Shown: positions 1 to 7,416 of the stretch, piece by piece | Layout: every line of letters starts with the position of its first letter | How positions within the stretch are numbered: position 1 is the stretch's first letter | Source: Propionibacterium sp. | GTDB lineage: Bacteria; Actinomycetota; Actinomycetes; Propionibacteriales; Propionibacteriaceae | Assembly (NCBI GenBank): GCA_012837465.1 | Contig: DURG01000004.1 | Span: forward strand, 1-10,524 | Reading direction: 5' to 3' | Length of the DNA: 10,524 bases | The notes under the pieces: generated by a model | The model's database searches: none | What the model saw: only the letters and a program-made list of their open reading frames with translations | Told to the model about the DNA's origin: nothing | Made by a program: the position numbers and the translations under genes

Positions 1-342
1 CGGGCGGGTGAGCTTTGCGTTGCGGGCCAGTTGGGCGAGCTCCGCCTCGTCGACCTCTCCGGGGGCCATGACCTTCTCCCACTTCGGCCACTCGGTGTTG
101 CCGATCATGATGGCGATCGGTGACCCGAGGGTCTCCCCGTGGCGGAAGCCGGCCAGCAACGTGAGCTCGTCCGCCTCGAACTTCATTCGGGCCCCGCGGC
201 CGACGCCCAACCGGCGGCGTCGCAGGTTCTCGCCGATCTCGTCGGCCCCAACGCGCACGTGGGCGGGGATGCCCTCCATGGTGGCGATGAGGGCTTGGCC
301 GTGGGATTCACCGGCGGTGAGGTAGCGGAGCATGTGGGCCAT
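1..342 (-). CDS. aroC: Chorismate synthase, N-terminal part (cut by the window edge)
   Basis: Chorismate synthase converts 5-enolpyruvylshikimate-3-phosphate to chorismate, the last common step of the shikimate pathway, in the cytoplasm using reduced FMN. The 114 visible codons run from the start to the left edge with no stop; the full family protein is roughly 360-400 residues. The N terminus reads MAHMLRYLTAGESHGQAL, with the family GESHG signature at residues 11-15. It is followed by an Arg-rich stretch (NLRRRRLGVGRGARM), then FRHGETLGSPIA and IGNTEWPKW, all typical of AroC. Two in-frame ATGs compete: 342 and 333. Most relatives begin at the equivalent of MLRYLTAGESHG, so 333 is a real alternative; neither has a strong ribosome binding site. 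The gene starts 4 bases after the aroE stop, so it is probably co-transcribed and translationally coupled. aroK and aroB often follow in actinobacteria but lie outside the window. Confidence 0.96.
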   Translation of the reverse strand, partial: MAHMLRYLTAGESHGQALIATMEGIPAHVRVGADEIGENLRRRRLGVGRGARMKFEADELTLLAGFRHGETLGSPIAIMIGNTEWPKWEKVMAPGEVDEAELAQLARNAKLTRP

Positions 343-346
343 TGTG

Positions 347-1168
347 TCAGAGACTGGCGCGGCGCTTCAGTTCTGCGGCGGCGGCGGAACGGCACTCCTC
401 GAAGCCCGCCCGGTGGCCGGTGAAGAGGAAGAACTGGTCCACAGCCTGGCCAGCCAGGAGGTCCAGGCCGTTGAGCGACGCGCGCCCCACCTCCTGCGCG
501 GCAGCGCCCAGCGGCGTGGGCCAAGGGTCGTAGACGGCGTCGAAGACGACCCGGGCATCAGCTGCGAGCGCAGGGGCGTGGGGCGACGTGGCCGCCGCCG
601 GGATGGTGCTCGCGACCAGGTCCACCGGGCCAGGGCTCTCCCCCAGCATCTTCACCTCGGCATGGAGGCCGAGCATCCTGGCCAGGTCGAGGATCGCACC
701 CGCGCGTTCCGGGCGGCGGGCGAGCACGACGACCTCTCGGGCCTCCAACCCGGCGAGTGCGAGCACGAGCGAGCGTGCCGTCGCGCCGTTGCCGAGGATG
801 GCAGCGCTGCGTGGACGCTCCATGCCGTGCGCCCGCCAGGCCCGCACGAAGCCGGGGACGTCGGTGTTGTAGACGCGGGGCTCGTCGCCGAAGACGATGG
901 TGTTGCCGCCGCCCACGAGCTTCGTGGGCTCGTCCGCCTCGCCGAAGCCGACGATGGCCTCCTTATGGGGGGCCGTCACGCTCAGGCCCGCCCAGGCCGG
1001 GTCGTCGAGGCGGGCGCGGACGAACCCGTCCAACTCATCCGGGGTCACGGTGACGGCCTCGTACTCCCACGCCAGGTCGTTGGCGGCGTAGCCCGCCCGG
1101 TGGATGGCGGGCGAGAGGGAATGCGCTGCCGGGTCGCCGATGACGGCGGCCCTGTGCCGGCCGTTCAT
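347..1168 (-). CDS. aroE: Shikimate dehydrogenase (NADP-type)
   Basis: AroE reduces 3-dehydroshikimate to shikimate with NADPH, the fourth step of the shikimate pathway. The chosen start (ATG at 1168) gives 273 residues, normal for the family, and places the shikimate-binding SLSP motif at residues 17-20. An upstream in-frame ATG at 1201 would add 11 residues lying inside mltG and is less likely. Substrate-domain motifs follow: SVTAPHK with the catalytic Lys at 69, GNT at 89-91, and NTDVPGF with the catalytic Asp at 103. The Rossmann loop is GNGATARS at about 126-133, a variant of the usual GAGGAxRA, then an ARRPERA stretch compatible with NADP binding. The C-terminal GLDLLAGQAVDQF helix is also typical. 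The start ATG shares its A with the TGA stop of mltG (TGATG junction), and aroC starts 4 bases after its stop, so two consecutive-pathway genes are coupled. Identification is firm; cofactor preference is inferred from motif. Confidence 0.95.
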   Translation of the reverse strand: MNGRHRAAVIGDPAAHSLSPAIHRAGYAANDLAWEYEAVTVTPDELDGFVRARLDDPAWAGLSVTAPHKEAIVGFGEADEPTKLVGGGNTIVFGDEPRVYNTDVPGFVRAWRAHGMERPRSAAILGNGATARSLVLALAGLEAREVVVLARRPERAGAILDLARMLGLHAEVKMLGESPGPVDLVASTIPAAATSPHAPALAADARVVFDAVYDPWPTPLGAAAQEVGRASLNGLDLLAGQAVDQFFLFTGHRAGFEECRSAAAAELKRRASL

Positions 1169-2298
1169 CAGCTGCAGCGGCCGGTGTTGGCCTGGCACCA
1201 TGCCTGGAACTCTGCCACGTTGGCGTTGTGCTCCTCGATGGTGGCGGCGAACTTCGTCTCGCCGGTGTCCAGGTCCACTGTCACGAAGAACAGCGCGTCG
1301 GTCTGGGCTGGGTGCAGGGCCGCGTTGAGGGCGGTCTCACCGGGGTTGCTGATGGGGCCGGGCGGGTAGCCGGTGTGCACGTAGGTGTTGTAAGGCGACG
1401 GGTTGGCGCGCTGCTCCGCGGTGGTGGTCACGGTGGACCAGTCCTGCACGGCGTAGTGCACCGTTGAGTCCATCTGCAGCGGCATGCCCGCATTGATGCG
1501 GTTGTAGATGACCTGGGCCACCATGGGCTGGTCATCCGGGTTGCTGACCTCGGAGGCGATGATCGACGCCGTGGTCACGATGTTGCGTGGATGCACGCCG
1601 AGCGCGGCGGCGCCCTCCTCCAGCTGAAGCTTCTCGGCGATGCGGATGAACTGCCCGATCTGGGTGCCGATCAGGTGTGAGGCGACGGCGGGCTCGCCCA
1701 CCTGGTAGGTGGAGGGGAACAGGAAGCCCTCCAACTCGCCGTTGGCATAGCCCGGCAGTGCCGGGTAGTCGATCTCCCCGGCCTCGGCCATGTCCGCAGA
1801 GCTGAGCCCGATCTTCGCATTGGATTCGCGGTCCAGGATCGCCCACTGCCGCAGCGTGGCCAGGCCCTCGGGGAAGGTCACCATCAGGCGCACGGCGTTT
1901 TCCGGGTCGAGCAACATCTCGACGGCCTTGGCGGCGGGGATCTGCTTGGTGAGCTTGAAGCGGCCGGCCTGGACCTCACTCCACTTCCCGCTCTCGGTGG
2001 CGGCCTTGCGGAACTCGCGCGCGGACTTGACCACGTCTTCTTCCATCAGGAGCACGCCGACCTCGGTGGCGCTGGCGCCGCGCGGGATCACGATCTCGAC
2101 CTCTTCGCCGGTGCCCTCCCCCACGTAGTCGTCTGCGGTGCGCCAGGCGGTATAGGCGTCGTTGGCCTTGGAATAGACGAAGTAGGCGCCACCGACCAGC
2201 ACCGCCAGCGACAGCACCACCGCGAAGATGCTGCGCGCATGGTAGCCGATGCGTCGCCAGTTGAGGCGCCCGTCGTTGTCGGTGAACTGTGCGCTCAC
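1168..2298 (-). CDS. mltG: Endolytic murein transglycosylase MltG (YceG-like)
   Basis: MltG is a membrane-anchored lytic transglycosylase that cuts nascent glycan strands and is thought to set their length. The 376-residue protein has a short basic N-terminal tail, one transmembrane helix at about residues 22-42, and an extracytoplasmic remainder. A LysM-like region is plausible at about 65-135. The catalytic YceG domain shows ELEGFLFPSTY (188-198), ASIIASE (244-250) with the Glu aligning to the catalytic Glu of E. coli MltG, VIYNRI plus LQMDSTVHYA, and SPYNTYVHTGYPPGPISNPG (301-320). The terminal FAATIEEHN motif is also present. The start is GTG at 2298, overlapping the ruvX stop as GTGA, with a strong AGGAGGA ribosome binding site just upstream. 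The stop overlaps the aroE start by one base. Two cysteines (368 and 375) close to the C terminus lie outside the membrane and could form a disulfide. Family assignment is firm. Confidence 0.95.
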   Translation of the reverse strand: MSAQFTDNDGRLNWRRIGYHARSIFAVVLSLAVLVGGAYFVYSKANDAYTAWRTADDYVGEGTGEEVEIVIPRGASATEVGVLLMEEDVVKSAREFRKAATESGKWSEVQAGRFKLTKQIPAAKAVEMLLDPENAVRLMVTFPEGLATLRQWAILDRESNAKIGLSSADMAEAGEIDYPALPGYANGELEGFLFPSTYQVGEPAVASHLIGTQIGQFIRIAEKLQLEEGAAALGVHPRNIVTTASIIASEVSNPDDQPMVAQVIYNRINAGMPLQMDSTVHYAVQDWSTVTTTAEQRANPSPYNTYVHTGYPPGPISNPGETALNAALHPAQTDALFFVTVDLDTGETKFAATIEEHNANVAEFQAWCQANTGRCS

Positions 2299-2756
2299 TC
2301 TTCCTCCTGAATGACTGCTTCTCCGGCCACTTCGCCCGTGCGCTGCTCGTGGTCGAGCGCACGCTGCAGGATCTCCACGGCGGCTGCCTGGTCGATGACC
2401 CGGCGATGCTGCCTGGTGGAGCGGCCTGCGTCGACCAGACTACGGGATGCCGACGCCGTGCTCATCCTCTCGTCGACGAGCCGCACCGGTGTTGCGGGGA
2501 TCGCTCGCGCGAGGTGCGCGGCCTTGTCCAGTACGAACTGGGCCGCGAAGCTCCGCTCACCGGACAGGGTCAGCGGCAGCCCGATGTAGACCACCCCTGG
2601 CTCGTACTCCTCGACGATTGCCTGCAGGCGCCGGAGCTCGTCGGTGCCGGCCGGCACGGTCTCGACGGGGTAGGCGAAGGAGACCCCGGCGTTGCACGCC
2701 GCGACCCCGATCCTCGCCTTGCCCCAGTCGATGCCGAGGCGCGCGCCCTCAGGCAC
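2295..2756 (-). CDS. ruvX: RuvX/YqgF-family nuclease (Holliday junction resolvase-like, 16S rRNA maturation)
   Basis: YqgF proteins have an RNase H-like fold. They are implicated in 16S rRNA 5'-end processing and, in some species, in Holliday-junction cleavage. With the GTG start at 2756 the product is 153 residues, the normal family length. Motifs are LGIDWGKARIGVA at 7-19 with the first metal-binding Asp at 10, PVETV at 30-34, IGLPLTLSG at 58-66, VDERMST at 94-100 with the acidic pair, and IDQAAAVEIL at 121-130 with the last Asp at 122. These are all the expected active-site positions. The open frame continues upstream to 3056, but that part is only the shadow of alaS. The start lies inside the end of alaS (8-base overlap), and a GGAGGA ribosome binding site sits in the last alaS codons just before GTG. 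The last residues are acidic (QEEE). The stop overlaps the mltG start. Which of the two biochemical roles dominates cannot be told from sequence. Confidence 0.94.
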   Translation of the reverse strand: MPEGARLGIDWGKARIGVAACNAGVSFAYPVETVPAGTDELRRLQAIVEEYEPGVVYIGLPLTLSGERSFAAQFVLDKAAHLARAIPATPVRLVDERMSTASASRSLVDAGRSTRQHRRVIDQAAAVEILQRALDHEQRTGEVAGEAVIQEEE

Positions 2757-5400
2757 GCTCCTCCAGCGCCGAGCGCACGGCCGCGATGGCCTGCGGCGCC
2801 GCGGACGCATCCGTGCCGCCGCCCTGGGCCATGTCGTCCTTGCCGCCGCCCTTGCCACCGAGCGCCGCGCAGGCGCCCGAGATGAGGCGGCCGGCGCCGA
2901 TGCCGAGGCCACGGGCGGCCTCGTTGGTTGCCACGATCGCCGTCGGCTTCTCCGCGCCGCCCACGAGCGCGACGACGGCGGGATCGGTGCCGAGCCGCTC
3001 GCGCAGATCGAGTGCCAGGGTGCGGAGCTCCCCACCGCCCACCCCGGGCGTCTCAACGCCCAGGAAGCGCACTCCGTTCACGACGACGGCACGCTCGACG
3101 AGCGACGCGGCGCCGGCCAGCAGCTTCTCGGACTGGAGCTTGGCGATGGTCTTCTCGGCGTCCTTGAGCTGCGCCACGAGCTTCTCGATGCGGCCCACGA
3201 GGTTGTCGGGCTGCACGCGCAGCGTGTCGGTGAGCTGGTTGACCAGGGCGCGTTCCGCTGCAAACTTCGCGAAGGCGTCCGCGCTGACGAGCGCCTCCAC
3301 GCGCCGCACGCCCGAACCGATCGAAGACTCGCTGAGGAGGTTCAGCACGCCGATCTCGGCGGTGCTGGCCACGTGCGTGCCGCCACACAGTTCTCGCGAC
3401 CACGGGCCGGCGAGTTCCACCATGCGCACGATCGGCGGGTACTTCTCGCCGAACATCGCCATGGCGCCGAGCGCCTTGGCCTCCTCCAACTTCATCTGCT
3501 GGGCCGTGACGGCGTGGTTGGCGATGATCGCCTCGTTGGCCTTGGCCTCCACCTCCGCCTTCAGCTGCTCGGAGAGGCCCTTCGGCGAGGAGAAGTCGAA
3601 GCGCATGTAGCCGGGCTTGTTGTACGAGCCGGCCTGCGTGGCGTTGGAGCCGACCAGTTCGCGCAGCGCAGCGTGCACGATGTGGGTGGCGGTGTGCGCT
3701 TGGCAGGCGCCGTGGCGGGCCGCGGCGTCGACGCGGGCCTCGGCCTGCGCGCCCACGGGGAGCTCGCCGAAGACCTCGACGCGGTGTACGACGAGGCCGG
3801 GCACGGGGCGCTGCACGTCGATGACGTCCAGCTGGAACCCGTCGCCGACGATGGTGCCGCGGTCGGCATCCTGGCCGCCGGCCTCGGCGTAGAACGGGGT
3901 CTCCTCCAACACGATCTCGACGGTGGTGCCGTCAACGGCGCGATCCGTGGCCGCGCCGTCGGCGATGATGCCGCGCACGGTGGTGGCGACGTCGAGGTCG
4001 GTGAAGCCGAGGAAGGGCACCTCGCCCTTGTCGCGGAGTTGGCGGTAGGCCTCCATGGAGGTGCCGCCGCCCTTCTTGGCCTTGGCGTCGGCCCGCGCGC
4101 GTTCCTTCTGCTCCTTCATGAGCTCGTCGAACTTGGCGCGGTCCACGGTGAGGCCCTGCTCCTCGGCCATCTCCATGGTCAGGTCGATCGGGAAGCCGTA
4201 GGTGTCGTGGAGCTGGAACGCCTTGTCGCCAGGCAGCGTCTTCGCCTCGGACTTCTTGACCTCGCCGACGGCGGTGTCGAACATCACGGTGCCCGACTGC
4301 AGGGTGCGACGGAAGGACTCCTCCTCCGCGTACGCGGACTGCGACACGCGCGCCCAGTTCTCCTCGATCTCGGGGAAGGAGGCGAGCATCGCCGCCTTGG
4401 AGACGGGCAGGAGTTCCTGCAGCACGGGGTCGCCCACGCCGAGCAGGCGCATGGCGCGCACCACGCGGCGCAGGAGGCGGCGCAGCACGTAGCCGCGGGC
4501 CTCGTTGCCGGGCGTGACGCCGTCGGTCATCAGCATGAGCCCGGAGCGGACGTGATCGGCCACCACGCGGAAGCGCACGTCGTCGAGTTCGTTGGCGCCG
4601 TAGGTCTTGCCGGAGAGCTCGGAGGCCTTCGCGATGACGGGGAACACCTCGTCGATCTCGTACATGTTGGCCTTGCCCTGCTTGAGGTAGGCCACCCGCT
4701 CCAGGCCGGAGCCGGTGTCGATGTTCTTCGATGGCAGCGGGCGCAGCACGTCGAAGTCGTCCTTGCGGCGCACCTGGGACAGCTCCTCCTGCTGGAACAC
4801 GAGGTTCCAGATCTCGAGGAAGCGATCCTCGTCGGCCTCGGGGCCGCCATCCGGGCCGAACTCTGGCCCGCGGTCGATGTAGATCTCGGAGCACGGGCCG
4901 CCGGGGCCGGGCACGCCCATGTGCCAGTAGTTGTCCTTGAGCCCGCGTTCCTGGATCCGCTCGCGCGGGATGCCAGCCTTCTGCCAGAGATCGATGGTCT
5001 CCTGGTCGCCATGGAGCGCGGTCACCCACACCTTGTCCGGGTCGAAGCCCCAGCCGCCGTCGGCCTCGGAGCCGGTGACCAGGTCCCAGGCGTAGCTGAT
5101 GGCACCTTCCTTGAAGTAGTCGCCGAAGGCAAAGTTGCCCAGCATCTGGAAGAACGTGCCGTGCCGGGTGGTCTTGCCCACCTCGTCGATGTCGAGCGTG
5201 CGCACGCACTTCTGCGAGCTGACCGCGCGCTTGTACGGCGCGGGTTCGTCGCCCAGGAAGTAGGGCTTGAACGGCACCATGCCGGCGTTGACGAACAGCA
5301 GGGTGGGGTCGTTGTAGAGCAACGACGCGCTGGGCACGACCTCGTGATCGTGGCGCGCGAAGAACTCGATGAACCGGCTCCGGATGTCGGAGGTCTTCAT
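2749..5400 (-). CDS. alaS: Alanyl-tRNA synthetase
   Basis: AlaRS attaches alanine to tRNA-Ala and edits mischarged Ser and Gly. The product is 883 residues, full length for bacteria (E. coli 876). The class II catalytic core is at the N terminus, with LLFVNAGMVPFKPYF near 34-48, the motif 2 region RHGTFFQMLGNFAFGDYFK at 79-97, and motif 3 GSGLERVAYL at 230-239. The editing domain carries the zinc ligands HTATH (His569 and His573) and CGGTH (Cys672 and His676). The spacing almost matches E. coli (564/568/666/670), so editing should be intact. The C-Ala domain ends with the glycine-rich GGKGGGKDDMAQGGG at 848-862. The start ATG at 5400 has AAGGAA upstream and lies 22 bases after the previous gene. 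A nearly gene-length open frame on the opposite strand is a compositional shadow. Identification is certain. Confidence 0.99.
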   Translation of the reverse strand: MKTSDIRSRFIEFFARHDHEVVPSASLLYNDPTLLFVNAGMVPFKPYFLGDEPAPYKRAVSSQKCVRTLDIDEVGKTTRHGTFFQMLGNFAFGDYFKEGAISYAWDLVTGSEADGGWGFDPDKVWVTALHGDQETIDLWQKAGIPRERIQERGLKDNYWHMGVPGPGGPCSEIYIDRGPEFGPDGGPEADEDRFLEIWNLVFQQEELSQVRRKDDFDVLRPLPSKNIDTGSGLERVAYLKQGKANMYEIDEVFPVIAKASELSGKTYGANELDDVRFRVVADHVRSGLMLMTDGVTPGNEARGYVLRRLLRRVVRAMRLLGVGDPVLQELLPVSKAAMLASFPEIEENWARVSQSAYAEEESFRRTLQSGTVMFDTAVGEVKKSEAKTLPGDKAFQLHDTYGFPIDLTMEMAEEQGLTVDRAKFDELMKEQKERARADAKAKKGGGTSMEAYRQLRDKGEVPFLGFTDLDVATTVRGIIADGAATDRAVDGTTVEIVLEETPFYAEAGGQDADRGTIVGDGFQLDVIDVQRPVPGLVVHRVEVFGELPVGAQAEARVDAAARHGACQAHTATHIVHAALRELVGSNATQAGSYNKPGYMRFDFSSPKGLSEQLKAEVEAKANEAIIANHAVTAQQMKLEEAKALGAMAMFGEKYPPIVRMVELAGPWSRELCGGTHVASTAEIGVLNLLSESSIGSGVRRVEALVSADAFAKFAAERALVNQLTDTLRVQPDNLVGRIEKLVAQLKDAEKTIAKLQSEKLLAGAASLVERAVVVNGVRFLGVETPGVGGGELRTLALDLRERLGTDPAVVALVGGAEKPTAIVATNEAARGLGIGAGRLISGACAALGGKGGGKDDMAQGGGTDASAAPQAIAAVRSALEERA

Positions 5401-5422
5401 GTGGGGGTTCCTTGGAGGGGTG

Positions 5423-5656
5423 TCAGTTGGTGGATTCGGGCAAATCGAGTTCGCGACGCAGTTCGGCCTCGCGTTCGGCCATGGCGTGGCGGAAGGTGGC
5501 CATGAAGTCGCCGAAGCTGGCGGCGGTCTCGTGACCCTTGTTCTCGACCTGCTCGGCGATGCCGCGCGGCGTGAGGCGGTGCATCAGTTCCCTGCCCCGG
5601 AGCATGATGAACACGGTGAGGCCCACTCCGACGAGGAGCCAGAAGAAGCGGCTCAC
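5423..5656 (-). CDS. Small membrane protein, DUF6167-like
   Basis: This 77-residue protein has one N-terminal hydrophobic helix (about residues 3-20, FFWLLVGVGLTVFIMLRG). A charged, probably helical cytoplasmic segment follows, with RLTPRGIAEQVENKG, SFGDFMATFRHAMAEREAELRREL and an acidic end. The FW start, the TPRGIAEQ element and the AEREAEL run recall the actinobacterial DUF6167 family, which sits between a DUF948 gene and alaS in Streptomyces; that comparison is from memory. The start is GTG at 5656, overlapping the DUF948 stop as GTGA, with AAGGGG about 8 bases upstream as ribosome binding site. alaS begins 22 bases after its stop. Coupling to the DUF948 gene suggests the two products are made together and may form a complex, but no function is known to me. 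Existence as a gene is well supported by the overlap, the binding site and the conserved-looking sequence. Confidence 0.82.
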   Translation of the reverse strand: MSRFFWLLVGVGLTVFIMLRGRELMHRLTPRGIAEQVENKGHETAASFGDFMATFRHAMAEREAELRRELDLPESTN

Positions 5657-6033
5657 TTCTTGCGCCCCTTGAAGGCCTTGCGCACGCCGTAGGTGAAGGC
5701 CGCGGTCTTGACCAGCGGCCCACCCAGGGTGGCGGCGAACAGCGTGGACAGCTGTGCTGCGTTCTCACTGACGACGGTGGCGTGACCGGACACCGTGGAG
5801 GCGTCATCGGTCACGACGCCCAGCTTGGCCAACTCGGTGTTGGTGGCCGCGACGGTGCCCTTGAGTTCCTGAAGTACGGGCACGGAGTTGGTGCCGAGGT
5901 CGCGGACGGCGAGGCGTACCTCGTCGAGGGTGCGGCCGGCCTTGAGCAGCGGTACGGCGGCGAGTGCCACGAATACGCACGCTGCGATCGCGGCGATGAG
6001 GCCAGCGATTTCTCCTACAGTCATGAGCGTCAT
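5653..6033 (-). CDS. DUF948-family membrane protein
   Basis: The 126-residue product has a hydrophobic helix at about residues 6-26 (VGEIAGLIAAIAACVFVALA). After it comes LLKAGRTLDEVRLAVRDL, a Thr/Ala/Val-rich stretch likely to form a long amphipathic or coiled helix, and a basic tail (RKAFKGRKK). This is the layout of DUF948 proteins, small single-pass proteins of unknown role often found beside alaS in actinobacteria. Two in-frame ATGs, at 6033 and 6024, lie in a 9-base near-perfect tandem repeat, giving MTLMTV. No Shine-Dalgarno is visible before either, but a TACAGT -10-like box ends 7 bases before the first ATG, which would fit a leaderless transcript starting at 6033. The gene follows rarA by 21 bases and overlaps the next small gene by 4 bases. 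The family call is good; the function is unknown. Confidence 0.85.
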   Translation of the reverse strand: MTLMTVGEIAGLIAAIAACVFVALAAVPLLKAGRTLDEVRLAVRDLGTNSVPVLQELKGTVAATNTELAKLGVVTDDASTVSGHATVVSENAAQLSTLFAATLGGPLVKTAAFTYGVRKAFKGRKK

Positions 6034-6040
6034 GGGCGTA

Positions 6041-6046
6041 ACTGTA
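6041..6046 (-). promoter_or_regulatory. Candidate -10 box of an internal leaderless promoter before the DUF948 gene
   Basis: On the minus strand TACAGT matches the actinobacterial TANNNT -10 pattern and ends 7 bases before the A of the ATG at 6033. No Shine-Dalgarno precedes that ATG. This is the spacing expected for a leaderless mRNA whose first base is the A of the start codon. No convincing -35 is visible. A six-base match in the gap between two genes is weak evidence by itself. Confidence 0.35.
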
Positions 6047-6054
6047 GCCGACGC

Positions 6055-7416
6055 TCACCCCTCGTTGAGAAGGGCACGCAGCGCGGCCACCCGCTCCGCG
6101 ATGGCTGCTTCCTGCCCGTGGTCGGTGGGCCTGTAGTACTCGGTGCCCTCAAGGTCCTCGGGTAGGTACACCTGCGCCGCGACCCCGTGGGGGTGATCGT
6201 GGGCGTACTTGTAGCCCTTGCCGTGGCCCAGCTGCTCCGCGCCGGCGTAGTGCGCGTCGCGCAGGTGGGGCGGCACGAGGCCCCCCTTGCCGGCCCGGAT
6301 GTCGGCGATGGCCTCGTTGATGGCCAGGTAGGCGGCGTTCGACTTCGGCGCCGTGGCGGCGGCGACGGTGGCGTGGGCCAGCGTGATGCGCGCCTCCGGC
6401 ATCCCGAGGAGTTGCACCGCCTGCGCGGCGGCCACGCAGGTCTGCAGCACGCCGCTGGCGGCCATGCCGATGTCCTCGGAGGCCGAGATCATCAGGCGTC
6501 GCGCGATGAACCGGGGGTCCTCCCCCGCCTCCAGCATGCGGGCGAGGTAGTGCAGCGACGCGTCGACGTCCGAGCCCCGGATCGACTTGATGAAGGCCGA
6601 GATGACGTCGTAGTGCTGGTCCCCGTCCTTGTCGTAGCGCACCGCAGCCCGGTCGGCGGAGGATTCGACCGACGCGACGTCGATGAGCGCCTCGCCCTTG
6701 GCTTCCGCTGCCGCGGACGACTCTTCCAGGTAGGTCAGCGCGCGCCGGGCGTCTCCCCCCGCGAGCCGCAGGATCAGCTCCCGCGCGTCGTCGGCCAGTT
6801 CGAACAGCGCGCCGTCGCCCGTACGGAGGCCTCGCTCGTCCGTCAGCGCCCGGTCGAGCAACGCGGACAGGTCGTCATTGGTGAGCGGCTTGAGGCGCAG
6901 GAGCAACGAGCGTGACAGCAGCGGGGAGATAACCGAGAAGCTGGGGTTCTCGGTGGTGGCCGCGATGAGGGTGACGAGGCGGTTCTCGACGGCGGGCAGC
7001 AGCACGTCCTGCTGCGCCTTGGAGAAGCGGTGCACCTCGTCGACGAACAGGACGGTGGCGTTGCCGCGCGCCAGTTCGCGCTTGGCCTCGGTGAGTTCGG
7101 CGCGGACCTCCTTGACGCCCGCGGTGACGGCGGACAACTCGACGAAGCGGCGCTTGGTGGCCTGCGACACCACCGAGGCGATGGTGGTCTTGCCGACCCC
7201 CGGTGGGCCCCAGAGGAACACCGACATGGGTTGGCCATCCGCGAGGCGCCGCAGTGGCGAGCCCGGCGCGAGGAGGTGCTGCTGGCCCACGATCTCGTCG
7301 AGCGTCCGCGGGCGCAGCCGGACGGCCAACGGCGCCTGCGGATTGAGGGCATCCGACAGGGACCCGCCGCGCTGCGGGGGTTCAGGATCGAGGTTGCCGA
7401 AAAGGTCGTAGCTCAC
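6055..7416 (-). CDS. rarA: Replication-associated recombination protein RarA (MgsA/WRNIP1-type AAA+ ATPase)
   Basis: RarA is a clamp-loader-like AAA+ ATPase acting at stalled or collapsed replication forks. The 453-residue protein has the N-terminal PLAVRLRPRTLDEIVGQQHLL element (about 29-49) and Walker A GPPGVGKTT at 70-78. Walker B is VLFVDEVHRF at 122-131 (Asp126, Glu127) and sensor 1 is ATTENPSF at 153-160. A SPLLSRSLLLRL stretch carries the putative Arg finger, and sensor 2 is GGDARRAL. The C-terminal tetramerisation region and the conserved ending YLPEDLEGTEYYRPTDHGQE are intact. Length is normal. The start is GTG at 7416, overlapping the aspS stop as GTGA; no good ribosome binding site is seen, so translation is probably coupled to aspS. 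A DUF948 gene follows after 21 bases. RuvB and DnaX are more distant alternatives that the C-terminal region excludes. Confidence 0.96.
   Translation of the reverse strand: MSYDLFGNLDPEPPQRGGSLSDALNPQAPLAVRLRPRTLDEIVGQQHLLAPGSPLRRLADGQPMSVFLWGPPGVGKTTIASVVSQATKRRFVELSAVTAGVKEVRAELTEAKRELARGNATVLFVDEVHRFSKAQQDVLLPAVENRLVTLIAATTENPSFSVISPLLSRSLLLRLKPLTNDDLSALLDRALTDERGLRTGDGALFELADDARELILRLAGGDARRALTYLEESSAAAEAKGEALIDVASVESSADRAAVRYDKDGDQHYDVISAFIKSIRGSDVDASLHYLARMLEAGEDPRFIARRLMISASEDIGMAASGVLQTCVAAAQAVQLLGMPEARITLAHATVAAATAPKSNAAYLAINEAIADIRAGKGGLVPPHLRDAHYAGAEQLGHGKGYKYAHDHPHGVAAQVYLPEDLEGTEYYRPTDHGQEAAIAERVAALRALLNEG

Noticed and set aside
332..1369. A 345-codon plus-strand open frame across aroE and the end of mltG.
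   Set aside because: It crosses two well-identified minus-strand genes and has biased, motif-free composition; it is a shadow.
2757..3056. The upstream extension of the ruvX open frame.
   Set aside because: The Ser/Arg/Ala/Pro-rich translation lies wholly inside alaS. The GTG at 2756 has a ribosome binding site and gives a normal-length YqgF protein.
2692..5505. A 937-codon open frame on the plus strand covering all of alaS.
   Set aside because: It mirrors the alaS frame on the opposite strand. In high-GC DNA stop codons become rare in that register, and the translation is low-complexity, rich in His, Gly, Ala, Leu, Val and Arg, without domains. AlaRS motifs on the minus strand are decisive.
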